A stretch of DNA of 64,000 nt from assembly GCA_038254545.1 (NCBI GenBank), contig JBBSGB010000016.1, positions 1 to 64,000 of the forward strand, written 5' to 3'. The notes beneath the pieces were generated by a model. The model saw only the letters and a list, made by a program, of their open reading frames with translations. It made no database searches and was not told the DNA's origin. A program made the translations under genes and the position numbers. Shown here one piece after another: positions 6,039-14,981 of this stretch (position 1 is its first letter; every line of letters starts with the position of its first letter). The DNA comes from CAHJXF01 sp038254545 (GTDB lineage Bacteria; Pseudomonadota; Gammaproteobacteria; Burkholderiales; Burkholderiaceae_D).

Positions 6039-8228
6039 ATGGACAACCATTTCATCCTGCGCGCCGCGCCGCGCGCATTGCTCTCTGCATTTCTGACCAT
6101 CGTCGGATTCGCACCCACTGCGCAGGCGCAGACGGCGTCGACCCTGTCATACCCCGCGGCCACCAAACGCGCGGTGACCGACACGTACACGGGCACGGCC
6201 GGCGAGCGCAAGGTCAACGAGGACTTTCGCTGGCTCGAAACGCTGTCCGATCCCGCGGTCAAGGACTGGGTCGTGCAAGAAAACGCCGCGACGCGCCACT
6301 ATGTCGATGCGCTGCCTTCACGCACTGCGATTCGCGACGAGCTGAAGCAGTTGATCGGCAATGCGCCGATCACGCGCTACGACTTCGCCTACGCCGGCGG
6401 CAAGCTGTTCGCGTTGAAGCGGCAGCCACCGAAGAATCAGCCGATGCTGGTGATGCTCGACGGGCCCGAAGCGATCGCCTCCGAACGCGTCCTGCTCGAC
6501 CCCAATCAACGCAATCGGAAAGGCACTACCGCGATCGACTGGTTCGTGCCGTCACGCGATAGTCGCAAGGTCGCGGTCTCGCTGTCGGACAACGGCAGCG
6601 AGAAGGGCACGCTGCACATCTTCGATACGGCGACCGGCAAGGAATTGCGCGATGCGATCCCGCGCGTGCAGAACCCTACCGGCGGCGGCAGCGTCGCATG
6701 GAACGCCGACAGCACCGGCCTCTGGTACACGCGCTATCCCGCGCCCACGCAACGGCCCAAGGAAGACGCGGGCTTCTATCAGCAGGTGTATTTCCACAAG
6801 CTCGGCACGCAGGTCAGCGCCGATCGCTACGCGTTCGGTCGTGAACTGCCGCGCATCGCCGAGATCCATCTCGAAGCCAGCGAGGACGGGAAGTACGTGA
6901 TGGCCGATGTGCGCAACGGCGACGGCGGCGAGCATGGCTTCTGGCTGCACGGCGCGAGCGATCAGTGGAACCAGCTCGCGGACTTTACTGATGGCTATCG
7001 CGAAGCGAGTTTCGGTCGCGACGGCAAGCTCTACGCATTGGCATTGAAAGGCTCGCCGCGTGGTCGCGTGGTCGCGATCGGTCTCGATGCGAGCGTGCTC
7101 ACATTCGCGAGCGCGACGACCGTGGTGCCAGAGGCCGACGCCGTGATCGAGGCGATCGTGCCGACCGCGACGCGTCTCTATCTCGAAGTGCTGGTGGGCG
7201 GCCCGTCGGAGATGCGCGTCTATACGCTGGATGGCAAGCCGCTCGCCGCGCCCGCAAGCGAACCGGTCTCGAGCGCAAGCGTCGGTGCGCGCCTCGCCGG
7301 CGATACGATCCTCTACGGCGTCCAGAGCTTCGTCACGCCGTTCGCGTGGTACAGCCTCGATCCCATGCGCGACGGCGGTCAACCGGTCAAGACGATGCTG
7401 TCGCCGCCGCAGGACAATCTCGCGATGGACAACGTCACGGTCACGCGGCTGATGGCGAAGTCCAAGGACGGGACCGACGTACCGGTCAATATCGTCGCAC
7501 CGAAGAACATCAAGCTCGACGGCAGCAATCCCGCATTGCTCACGTCGTATGGCGGCTACGGCATCTCGATGCGGCCGCGCTTCTCGCGCCGCAATGTCTT
7601 CTGGCTACGGCGCGGCGGGGTCTATGCGCTCGCCAACATCCGCGGCGGCGGCGAGTTCGGCGAGGACTGGCATCTCGCGGGCAACCTGACGAAGAAGCAG
7701 AACGTGTTCGACGACTTCGCCGCCGCGGCCAAGCTGTTGATCGATCGCGGCTACACGAGCCCGAAGAAACTCGGCATCGAAGGAGGCAGCAACGGCGGCC
7801 TGTTGATGGGCGCCGAGCTCGTGCAGCATCCCGAGCTCTACGGCGCGGTCGTCAGTCACGTCGGCATCTACGACATGCTCCGAGTCGAGCTCACGCCCAA
7901 CGGCGCGTTCAACGTGACCGAGTTTGGCACCGTGAAGGACCCTGCGCAGTTCGACGCGCTGTATGCATACTCACCGTTGCACCACGTCGAAGACGGCAAG
8001 GCCTATCCGCCGGTGCTGTTCGCGACCGGCATCAACGACGGCCGGGTCGATGCGTGGCAGAGCATGAAGATGACGGCACGCTTGCAGGCCGCCAATCCGA
8101 AGGGGCAGCCCGTGTTGTTACGGGTCGCGGGCGATGCCGGGCATGGGCAGGGGATGTCCTTGTCGTCGCAGATCGAGTTGGATGCCGACGTGTTTGCATT
8201 TCTCTTCGATCGGCTCGGTGTGAAGTGA
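6039..8228 (+). CDS. S9 family peptidase (prolyl oligopeptidase type), exported
   Basis: 729 aa from ATG 6039. An ATG at 6003 is in frame, but 6039 gives a clean signal peptide ending in PTAQAQ. The middle is the seven-bladed propeller and the C-terminal ~250 residues form the alpha/beta-hydrolase. Catalytic candidates are Ser in GGSNGG (~residue 584), Asp in NDGRVD (~667) and His in GDAGHGQG near the C-terminus. The SYGGYG and NIRGGGEFG oxyanion/active-site segments of prolyl oligopeptidases are present. It cleaves short peptides, probably after proline, in the periplasm. The next S9 gene overlaps its stop by four bases. Confidence 0.9.
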   Translation: MDNHFILRAAPRALLSAFLTIVGFAPTAQAQTASTLSYPAATKRAVTDTYTGTAGERKVNEDFRWLETLSDPAVKDWVVQENAATRHYVDALPSRTAIRDELKQLIGNAPITRYDFAYAGGKLFALKRQPPKNQPMLVMLDGPEAIASERVLLDPNQRNRKGTTAIDWFVPSRDSRKVAVSLSDNGSEKGTLHIFDTATGKELRDAIPRVQNPTGGGSVAWNADSTGLWYTRYPAPTQRPKEDAGFYQQVYFHKLGTQVSADRYAFGRELPRIAEIHLEASEDGKYVMADVRNGDGGEHGFWLHGASDQWNQLADFTDGYREASFGRDGKLYALALKGSPRGRVVAIGLDASVLTFASATTVVPEADAVIEAIVPTATRLYLEVLVGGPSEMRVYTLDGKPLAAPASEPVSSASVGARLAGDTILYGVQSFVTPFAWYSLDPMRDGGQPVKTMLSPPQDNLAMDNVTVTRLMAKSKDGTDVPVNIVAPKNIKLDGSNPALLTSYGGYGISMRPRFSRRNVFWLRRGGVYALANIRGGGEFGEDWHLAGNLTKKQNVFDDFAAAAKLLIDRGYTSPKKLGIEGGSNGGLLMGAELVQHPELYGAVVSHVGIYDMLRVELTPNGAFNVTEFGTVKDPAQFDALYAYSPLHHVEDGKAYPPVLFATGINDGRVDAWQSMKMTARLQAANPKGQPVLLRVAGDAGHGQGMSLSSQIELDADVFAFLFDRLGVK

Positions 8229-10459
8229 GGTCGCTCGCCACCCCTATCGAATTCCTTCTCGCATTCGCCATGACCGCTTCCGCAAGCACGCTTTCATCGA
8301 CCGCAACGGCTGCCGACGTCCCACCCGCATCGGCATCGCAACCCATCGCCGCGAAGAAACCGCACGTCGTCACCTCTCCCAACGGCGAGCGCAACGACGA
8401 CTACTACTGGTTGCGCGACGACACGCGCAAGAATCCCGAGATGCTCGCGCATCTGAATGCCGAGAACGCTTGGTTCGAGCAGTACAGCGCGCACTACAAG
8501 AAACTCGAAGACAAGCTCTTCGAAGAGATCAAGGGCCGCATCAAGCAGGACGACGCGACCGTGCCAGCCAAGAAGGGCGACTGGTGGTACTACACGCGCT
8601 TCGTGGAAGGCAAGGAGTACCCGATCTACGCACGGCGCGAGAGCGGGCCGACCTACCGCGACGCAGGTCCCGATGCGGCGCCCGAAGTCGTGATGCTCGA
8701 CGTCAACGCACTGGCTGCCGGCCACGACTTCTACCAGGTCGGCGGCATGGACGTGAGCCCGAGCCAGAAGATGCTGGCCTATGCGGAAGACGCGGTCGGC
8801 CGTCGGCAATACACGATCCGCATCAAGAACCTCGTCACCGGCGTAACCTATGCCGATGCGGTGCCCAACGTGAGCGGCGACATCGCCTGGGCCGCCGACG
8901 ATCGCACGCTGTTCTACGTCGAGAACGATCCGAAGACGCTGCGCAGCTATCGCGTGAAGAAGCACGTGCTGGGCACGGATGCCGCGAAGGACGTGCTGGT
9001 CTATGAGGAGAAGGACGAGGCCTACTACACCGGCGTGCATCGCACGACCTCGGAGCAGTACATCGTCATCGATCTCTCGTCGACCGAGTCGGACGAGCAG
9101 CGCGTGCTGCCGGCAGACCAGCCGGATGGCGCGTTCAAGGTGTTCGCACCGCGGCGCGCGAAGTTCCACTATCACGCGAGCCATATCGCGACCGGGGCGC
9201 ATCACGAAGCCGGGGGCGCGCGCTGGATCGTGCGTACCGACTGGCAGGCGCCCAACTACCGCCTGATGCAGGTCTCCGAGAAAGGTATCGGCGATCGCGC
9301 CGCCTGGAAGCCGCTGGTCGCGCACAGCGATCGCGTCTTCATCAACGACTTCGCGCTCTTCGAAAACTACTACGCGATCGACGAGCGCAGCGAAGGCCTG
9401 CGACGCTTGCGCGTCGTTCCGTGGTCGGGCGAACAGGCCGGCGACAAACCGGTCTACATCGACTCGACCGAACCGGCGTACACGACTTCGCTGGGCGCGA
9501 ACAACGAGCAGGCCACCGACACGCTGCGCTACAACTACACGTCGCTGACCACGCCCGCCTCGGTCTATGAAGTGAACATGAAAACCGGCGAGAAGAAGCT
9601 TCTCAAGCAGCAGCCGGTGCTGGGCGGCTTCGACGCGAACAACTACGCCACCGAGCGCGTGTGGGTGACGGCGAAGGACGGCGCCCGGGTGCCGGTCTCG
9701 CTGGTCTATCGCAAGGGTTTCGTGCGCGACGCGAACGGGAAGAGCTCATCGCCGCTGCTGCAATACGGCTACGGCTCGTACGGTGCATCGATGGACCCGG
9801 CGTTCCGCTCGTCGGTTCTGTCGCTGCTCGACCGTGGCTTCGTCTATGCGATCGCGCACATCCGCGGCGGCGAGGAGATGGGCCGCGCCTGGTACGAGAC
9901 CGGCAAGAAGCTGAAGAAGAAGAACACCTTCACCGACTTCATCGCCGTCACCGAAGCGCTGGTCGCGAAAGGCTATGGCGCGAAGGACAAGATCTTCATC
10001 GAAGGCGGCAGCGCCGGCGGCCTCCTGATGGGCGCGGTGGTCAACATGCGGCCCGATCTCTATCGCGGCATGGTCGCGCAGGTGCCCTTCGTCGATGTCG
10101 TCACGACCATGCTCGACGAGAGCATCCCGCTGACCACCAACGAGTTCGACGAGTGGGGCAACCCGAAGCAGAAGAGCTACTACAAGTACATGCTCGCGTA
10201 CTCGCCGTACGACAACATCAGGAAGCAGGCGTATCCCGCGATGTTCGTCTCGACCGGCCTCTACGATTCACAGGTGCAGTATTTCGAGCCGGCCAAGTGG
10301 GTCGCGAAGCTGCGCGACATGAAGACCGACAGCAATCCGCTGGTCTTCAAGATCAACATGGAAGCAGGACACGGCGGCAAGTCGGGGCGTTTCCGCAGGC
10401 TGCATGAAGTCGCGGAGGAGTATGCGTTCATGCTCGACCTGTTGGGGATGCAGGAATGA
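8225..10459 (+). CDS. S9 family peptidase, oligopeptidase B-like, exported
   Basis: 744 aa from GTG 8225, overlapping the previous stop as GTGA. The N-terminus (LATPIEFLLAFAMTASAS) is a plausible signal peptide; classical oligopeptidase B is cytosolic, so export is notable. The core starts with DDYYWLRDDTRKNPE, the usual N-terminal mark of this group. The hydrolase end has IRGGEEMGRAWYETGK, the nucleophile elbow GGSAGG, YDSQVQYFEPAKW (Asp) and EAGHGGKSGR (His). Oligopeptidase B cuts short peptides after Arg/Lys. Overlap and shared orientation imply co-expression with the upstream peptidase. An ATG at 8270 is a possible later start. Confidence 0.9.
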   Translation: MRSLATPIEFLLAFAMTASASTLSSTATAADVPPASASQPIAAKKPHVVTSPNGERNDDYYWLRDDTRKNPEMLAHLNAENAWFEQYSAHYKKLEDKLFEEIKGRIKQDDATVPAKKGDWWYYTRFVEGKEYPIYARRESGPTYRDAGPDAAPEVVMLDVNALAAGHDFYQVGGMDVSPSQKMLAYAEDAVGRRQYTIRIKNLVTGVTYADAVPNVSGDIAWAADDRTLFYVENDPKTLRSYRVKKHVLGTDAAKDVLVYEEKDEAYYTGVHRTTSEQYIVIDLSSTESDEQRVLPADQPDGAFKVFAPRRAKFHYHASHIATGAHHEAGGARWIVRTDWQAPNYRLMQVSEKGIGDRAAWKPLVAHSDRVFINDFALFENYYAIDERSEGLRRLRVVPWSGEQAGDKPVYIDSTEPAYTTSLGANNEQATDTLRYNYTSLTTPASVYEVNMKTGEKKLLKQQPVLGGFDANNYATERVWVTAKDGARVPVSLVYRKGFVRDANGKSSSPLLQYGYGSYGASMDPAFRSSVLSLLDRGFVYAIAHIRGGEEMGRAWYETGKKLKKKNTFTDFIAVTEALVAKGYGAKDKIFIEGGSAGGLLMGAVVNMRPDLYRGMVAQVPFVDVVTTMLDESIPLTTNEFDEWGNPKQKSYYKYMLAYSPYDNIRKQAYPAMFVSTGLYDSQVQYFEPAKWVAKLRDMKTDSNPLVFKINMEAGHGGKSGRFRRLHEVAEEYAFMLDLLGMQE

Positions 10460-10476
10460 GGGCGTAGCGCGCGACT

Positions 10477-10683
10477 TCACGCGCCCGCGTTCGATCGCCG
10501 CAGATCGGCTATCGCTTCATCCGACATCCATAACACCGGTTCGAGATAGCGATCGATCGCGCTGACGATCGCTACACGCGGACCGCTCTTCCAGGCATCC
10601 GACCCGTAGAACGCATCCTCTTGCGCATTCAGATGCGCGAAGTCGTCGAACGCGCGGCCCGGCTCCAGCGCGACATCGTTTTC
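10477..10683 (-). pseudogene. NIPSNAP family C-terminal remnant
   Basis: Read on the minus strand, about 68 codons with AFYGSDAWKSGPRVAIVSAI and a final helix ADLRRSN match the C-terminal end of NIPSNAP-type proteins. No N-terminal half is present: upstream the frame runs out of the recognisable family and into the PEP-CTERM remnant. It is a 3' fragment left by a rearrangement. Confidence rests on the SDAW...GPR..I signature. Confidence 0.5.
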
Positions 10684-11098
10684 CCGCGTGCGCGACGGCT
10701 GCCGACAAGGCCCAGCAGGGCCAGGCCGCTCAACATCAGCGCCAGCGTGCCCGGCTCGGGGACGGCTCCAAGCGCAATCGCAACGATACGCTGCAAGGTC
10801 AATGCATCGGCAACGCTGATGCCCAGATCGAAAGCGGCCCGGTCGCCCGCGCCGAGCATCATCGGATTGAGGCCGGTGACGATGCCGAACTGCACCAGCG
10901 CATCGAGGTACGGACCGTACTTGCTCGCATGCAGGTAGTCGTTCCACCACAGATTCATCAGGTCGCCCGCTTGCGGCTGGGTGAAAATACCCGCGGCATC
11001 GTGGAAATCCGCCGACTTGACGAAAGGCCGTTGTCGAACGCGAACTGAAAGGCGTCGACCACCGGAATCACGCCTTGGCCCGCGGCGTTGGTTGTCGC
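10684..11098 (-). pseudogene. PEP-CTERM protein remnant (SGNH-like C-terminal part)
   Basis: The minus strand carries, across two frames, NAAGQGVIPVVDAFQFAFDNG and then FVKSADFHDAAGIFTQPQAG, followed by WWNDYLHASKYGPYLDALVQF and a C-terminal sorting signal: VPEPGTLALML, a hydrophobic helix and an Arg-rich end. The VPEP motif plus helix plus basic tail is the exosortase recognition element. The DYLHASKYGPY segment recalls the Asp-His block of SGNH hydrolases. The frame changes near 11030 and the N-terminal part is absent, so this is a broken gene abutting the NIPSNAP fragment. Confidence 0.55.
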
Positions 11099-11126
11099 CG
11101 ATGCTCGGTAACGCCAAGGGCAAGCG

Positions 11127-11942
11127 TCACGGGCGGTGCAGCGTCGCTGCCGCATCATCCATGATCCACAGCGTCCCACCGACGGGATGCAAGCGGGCCG
11201 CGGGCAGCGTCTCGTCGCCATCGAGCACCCTGCGCGCGACCTCGCGCTTGGCCTCGCCCGCGACGAGAAACGCGACCGCGTGCGTCGATTCGAGGATCGG
11301 ATAGGTCAGTGTGATGCGGATCGGCGCGGTCGCGTCGTCGACCTTCACGGCAGCGACCCAATGCGCGCGCTCGTCGAGCGCATCGGTGCCCGGGAACAGC
11401 GACGCGGTGTGGCCGTTCTCCCCCAAGCCCAGCAGCACCACGTCGAAGAAGAGCTTGGAGTCGCCCAGGCGGGTGCCACCGTAGAACGCGTGCAGCGTGG
11501 TTTCGTAGAGCGCCGCGGCCCTTTGCGCGCGGGTGAACGCGGCGTCGATGTCCGCGTTCGATGCGCCATCGTCATGCGGAATCGTATAGACGTGCGACGC
11601 GCGAGTGTCGACGCGATCGAGCAGCGCCTCGCGCGCCATGCGCGAATTGCTGGTGGCGTCATCGGCCGCGACAAAGCGCTCGTCGCCCCAGAACACGTGA
11701 AGCGCGTCCCACTGAATGCGATCGCACCAGGGGTGCTGCGCGAGGCATTCGTACAGCGCGCGTGGCGTGGAGCCGCCGGACAATGCGATCACCGCGCGGC
11801 CGCGTCTGAAAACTGCATGCGCGATCTGCTCGATCAGCCACTCGGCTGCGCGCGTCGCAACCGATCCGGCATCGGGGACGACCTCGACGGCATGGCGCAG
11901 CCTGGCTCGCTTTGCGTTGGCGGCTTGCGGTTCTTCACTCAT
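11127..11942 (-). CDS. pgl: 6-phosphogluconolactonase
   Basis: 271 aa, slightly long for the DevB/SOL family because of extended ends. It hydrolyses 6-phosphogluconolactone, the product of Zwf. Seen are the sugar-phosphate-binding ALSGGSTPRALYE, the WGDERFV segment and the GLGENGHTASLFPG motif, which are the family's conserved blocks. The start ATG overlaps the stop of the HAD gene (ATGA), which implies coupled translation. It is last in a minus-strand series with zwf and gnd, so the whole oxidative pentose phosphate branch is encoded together. Confidence 0.92.
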   Translation of the reverse strand: MSEEPQAANAKRARLRHAVEVVPDAGSVATRAAEWLIEQIAHAVFRRGRAVIALSGGSTPRALYECLAQHPWCDRIQWDALHVFWGDERFVAADDATSNSRMAREALLDRVDTRASHVYTIPHDDGASNADIDAAFTRAQRAAALYETTLHAFYGGTRLGDSKLFFDVVLLGLGENGHTASLFPGTDALDERAHWVAAVKVDDATAPIRITLTYPILESTHAVAFLVAGEAKREVARRVLDGDETLPAARLHPVGGTLWIMDDAAATLHRP

Positions 11943-12787
11943 CGTTTCTCCCCTTCAGCGCGCGGCAGGACCAGCTCGCGCACCGCCCTGGCGAAGCCCT
12001 CTTCACGATTGCTCGCGGTGACCGCATCGACTGCGGCCTTGACCTCGGCGGGTGCGTTGCCCATCGCGATCGAGAAGCCCGCGATCTCGAGCATCGCGAG
12101 ATCGTTCGTCATGTCGCCGATCGCCGCGATCTCGTCGAGCGCGAGGCCTGTGTGTGCAGCAATCGCGCGCAAGGCGCTGCCCTTGTTGGCTTCGGCGTGC
12201 GTGATGTCCAGATAATAGGCTTGCGAGAGCAACGCGCGCGCGTTCAAAGACAGTCGCCGGCTGATCGCGATTCCGGCGCGTTGGAGCAACGCGGGATTGT
12301 CGCTGCTGCCGACGATCTTGCCGATGCAGGTGACGCCGTCGAAGTTGGCGACCACGCGCGGTGCGAAGCCGATCGTCTTCTCTTCGTGCGCGATATAGCG
12401 GCCGGCACGATTGACGATCAGCCACTCGTCGAGCGTGAACGCCCACGCATCGATGTGCATCGCTGCGAGCACATCGAGCGCGATACGCACGTCGTCGTCA
12501 TGCAGCGGGGTGAACGACAACGGCACGAGTCGCGCGTCGAGCAACGCGCCGCCGTTGAACCCTGCGGCGGCCGGACCGTTGCCATCGGCGTTCGACGGGA
12601 GCGCCAAGGCCTCGGCGATCGATGCGAGGCCCTTCGGCGGCCGGCTGCTGATGAACGCGAAACCGATGCCGGCGTCGCGCAGTTCGTGCACCGCGTCGCG
12701 CGCTGCCGGCGTGACGATCTTATCGGGTGTGACCAGCGTGCCGTCGATGTCGGAAATCAGGAAGCGAATACGAACTGGATGGGACAT
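11939..12787 (-). CDS. HAD superfamily (Cof-type) sugar-phosphate phosphatase
   Basis: 282 aa from ATG 12787; an upstream in-frame TTG is less likely. Motif I ISDIDGTL supplies the nucleophile and acid aspartates. ISSRPP is motif II. The KGSALRAIAAHTGL lysine and the GDMTNDLAML acidic motif complete a HAD site with a type IIB cap. Such enzymes dephosphorylate sugar phosphates or phosphogluconate-like compounds; the substrate is not visible. It overlaps pgl by four bases, so its role is probably in the same sugar-phosphate pathway. Confidence 0.88.
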   Translation of the reverse strand: MSHPVRIRFLISDIDGTLVTPDKIVTPAARDAVHELRDAGIGFAFISSRPPKGLASIAEALALPSNADGNGPAAAGFNGGALLDARLVPLSFTPLHDDDVRIALDVLAAMHIDAWAFTLDEWLIVNRAGRYIAHEEKTIGFAPRVVANFDGVTCIGKIVGSSDNPALLQRAGIAISRRLSLNARALLSQAYYLDITHAEANKGSALRAIAAHTGLALDEIAAIGDMTNDLAMLEIAGFSIAMGNAPAEVKAAVDAVTASNREEGFARAVRELVLPRAEGEKR

Positions 12788-12820
12788 GCGGCAGCGCTGC
12801 AATAGTGTGGCGAACGCCCG

Positions 12821-13240
12821 TTATACAAGCGAAGGCGTGAGTTGCACCAGCGGCGTCAACGGTTTTCCAGCTCGCATCGCCTGCAAGGGCGCCGTGTCCA
12901 CGTAGACGACTTCCTCGACGATCTTTCCATCGCGCAGCGTCAACTTGTCCACCCCCCGCCAACGAAGCGTCTTGTCGCCGTAGCGATTCGAATTCTCCCA
13001 CTCCAACACGACGACATCGCCGCGCCAAGTCCAATCGATCATCGTCCAGGTGAGATGCGGCGCTTGCAGGCCCAAGAGTTCGTTGAGCTTTCCGAGTTCG
13101 CGGCCCTCGACGACGCGGCCGTAGAACGGCGATCGCAACTGCCCATCGTCATGCCACATCGCGAGGAAGGCGTCGCTGTCGCGCGTTGCCCACGCCGCGA
13201 CGAACCGGTTCACGAAATCCTGTGCCTCGGATTCGATCAT
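12821..13240 (-). CDS. SnoaL/NTF2-like nuclear transport factor 2 family protein
   Basis: 139 aa, one NTF2-like cone fold. The start MIESEAQDFVNRFVAAWATRD is the usual first helix. DSDAFLAMWHDDGQL and the later strands with LRDGKIVEEVVYVDTAPL fit SnoaL-like polyketide-cyclase/isomerase-type proteins. No catalytic residue can be assigned with confidence. It lies between zwf (end 13347) and the HAD gene on the same strand, but with gaps of about 100 and 33 bases, so operon membership is likely but not certain. Confidence 0.7.
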   Translation of the reverse strand: MIESEAQDFVNRFVAAWATRDSDAFLAMWHDDGQLRSPFYGRVVEGRELGKLNELLGLQAPHLTWTMIDWTWRGDVVVLEWENSNRYGDKTLRWRGVDKLTLRDGKIVEEVVYVDTAPLQAMRAGKPLTPLVQLTPSLV

Positions 13241-13346
13241 GGCGTTACCGTCCTTTTGAAAAGCCTCACGGTAACGCCGTGATCCCGGCGCGGGCTAGCC
13301 ATTTTCGGACATGGTCATCGCTATGTAGATCGGACGATCCGCAGCG

Positions 13347-14981
13347 TCATGACAGGTCGCGCCATCGTCTGCCGTCTTGTGCCAGCAGATCGTCCGCACC
13401 CGGAGGCCCGTCCGTGCCCGCCTTGTAATCCTCGAGTTCGCCATAGCCCTTGTCCCACGCTTCCAGGATCGGCTGCACCGCGGCCCAGCCCGACTCGATG
13501 TTGTCGGCCCGCTGGAACAGCGTCGCGTCGCCGGTCATGCAGTCGTAGATCAGCGTCTCGTAGCCGGTATTGGGCTCGGCATGGAAGTAATCGCCGTAGC
13601 GAAAGTTCATCTTCACGCCCGAGATCGCGAGCGTCTGTCCCGGCACCTTCGCCTGGAAGCGCATCGACACGCCTTCTTCGGGTTGCACGTGCAGCACCAG
13701 GTCGTTGGGCGGCAAGGTCGCCTGCGGCAGGTCGCGAAACAGCGCGTAAGGAACCTGCTTGAAGCGGATCGCGATCTCGGTGCGGCGATTCGCGAGCGCC
13801 TTGCCGGTGCGCACGTAGAACGGCACGTCGGCCCAGCGCCAGTTGTCGATCAGGAATTTCGTCGCGACATAGGTCTCGGTGCTCGAGTCGCGCGCCACGT
13901 TGGGCTCGTCGCGATAGTTCTGCATGCGACGGCCCTGCACCGTGCCCGCCATGTAGCGGCCGCGCGCGGTGTTGGCCGCGGCCTCGCGCGGCGTCCACTG
14001 CCGGATCGCCTGGACCACCTTCGCCTTTTCGCTGCGCACGGCATCGGGAGAGAACGAGTTCGGCGCTTCCATCGCGCACATCGCCAGCAACTGGAACATG
14101 TGATTGGGCACCATGTCGCGCAATGCGCCGGTGGCGTCGTAGAACGAGCCGCGCCCCTCGACGCCCACCGTCTCGCTCGCGGTGATCTGCACGTGATCGA
14201 TGTGCTGGCGATTCCACAGCGGCTCGAAGATGCCGTTCGCGAAGCGCAGCACCATGATGTTCTGCACCGTCTCCTTGCCCAGGAAGTGATCGATGCGAAA
14301 CACCTGGTCTTCGCGCAGCACCTTGAGGATGGACTTGTCGAGCGCCTTGGCCGATGTGAGGTCGTGTCCGAACGGCTTCTCGATGATGACGCGCCGCCAG
14401 CCCTTGCGGGTCTGCTTCAACAGATGCGTCGCCGCGAGATGCTGGATGGTGGGCTCGAACAGCGCCGCCGCGACCGCGAGATAGAAGATCACGTTGCCGG
14501 CAGCCGTGGAGGTGGTCGCAACGCGGGCCGCGCTGGTCTTTCCGGACGGGTCGACAACGTCGTTGATGCGCGACGCGAGCTCGGCATACGACGCAGGGTC
14601 GCCGAGATCGCCGGTGAAATAGTGGATGCGCTCGAGCAGCCACGCCCAGGTCTTCTTCTGGAACGATTCCCCATCGGCCTTGGGATCGAACTCGCCGCCG
14701 GACTCGGTGAAGCGCTTCTCGAACGACTTCGTCAGGTCTTCGCGATACTGCTCGTTGGTCATCGGGGTGCGTGCCACGCCGATGATCCGAAAGCCGTCGG
14801 GCAGCGAGCCGGCACGCGCGAGGTTGTAGAGCGCGGGCACCAGCAAACGATGCGTGAGATCCCCCGACGCACCGAAGATGACGAGCGTGCAGGGTGGCGC
14901 GGGCGGCGCGTCGATCTGGTCGATCAATCGCGGCGTGTCGGCATCTTCCTTCGGTTTGGATGGGCTCTTTGCCGCCGTCAT
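13347..14981 (-). CDS. zwf: Glucose-6-phosphate dehydrogenase
   Basis: 544 aa, somewhat longer than the usual ~490, with extra N-terminal residues and a small insertion near residues 150-165. It oxidises glucose-6-phosphate to 6-phosphogluconolactone with NAD(P). FGASGDLTHRLLVPALYNL is the nucleotide-binding start. IIEKPFGHDL and RIDHFLGKETVQN, which contains the substrate-binding and catalytic His-Asp region, are present. Its ATG overlaps the gnd stop by four bases. A long open frame on the opposite strand is a codon-bias shadow. Confidence 0.95.
   Translation of the reverse strand: MTAAKSPSKPKEDADTPRLIDQIDAPPAPPCTLVIFGASGDLTHRLLVPALYNLARAGSLPDGFRIIGVARTPMTNEQYREDLTKSFEKRFTESGGEFDPKADGESFQKKTWAWLLERIHYFTGDLGDPASYAELASRINDVVDPSGKTSAARVATTSTAAGNVIFYLAVAAALFEPTIQHLAATHLLKQTRKGWRRVIIEKPFGHDLTSAKALDKSILKVLREDQVFRIDHFLGKETVQNIMVLRFANGIFEPLWNRQHIDHVQITASETVGVEGRGSFYDATGALRDMVPNHMFQLLAMCAMEAPNSFSPDAVRSEKAKVVQAIRQWTPREAAANTARGRYMAGTVQGRRMQNYRDEPNVARDSSTETYVATKFLIDNWRWADVPFYVRTGKALANRRTEIAIRFKQVPYALFRDLPQATLPPNDLVLHVQPEEGVSMRFQAKVPGQTLAISGVKMNFRYGDYFHAEPNTGYETLIYDCMTGDATLFQRADNIESGWAAVQPILEAWDKGYGELEDYKAGTDGPPGADDLLAQDGRRWRDLS

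Noticed and set aside
7346..8224. Long N-terminal extension of the second S9 peptidase
   Set aside because: It lies inside the first peptidase in another frame; the GTG at 8225 with signal peptide is the natural start.
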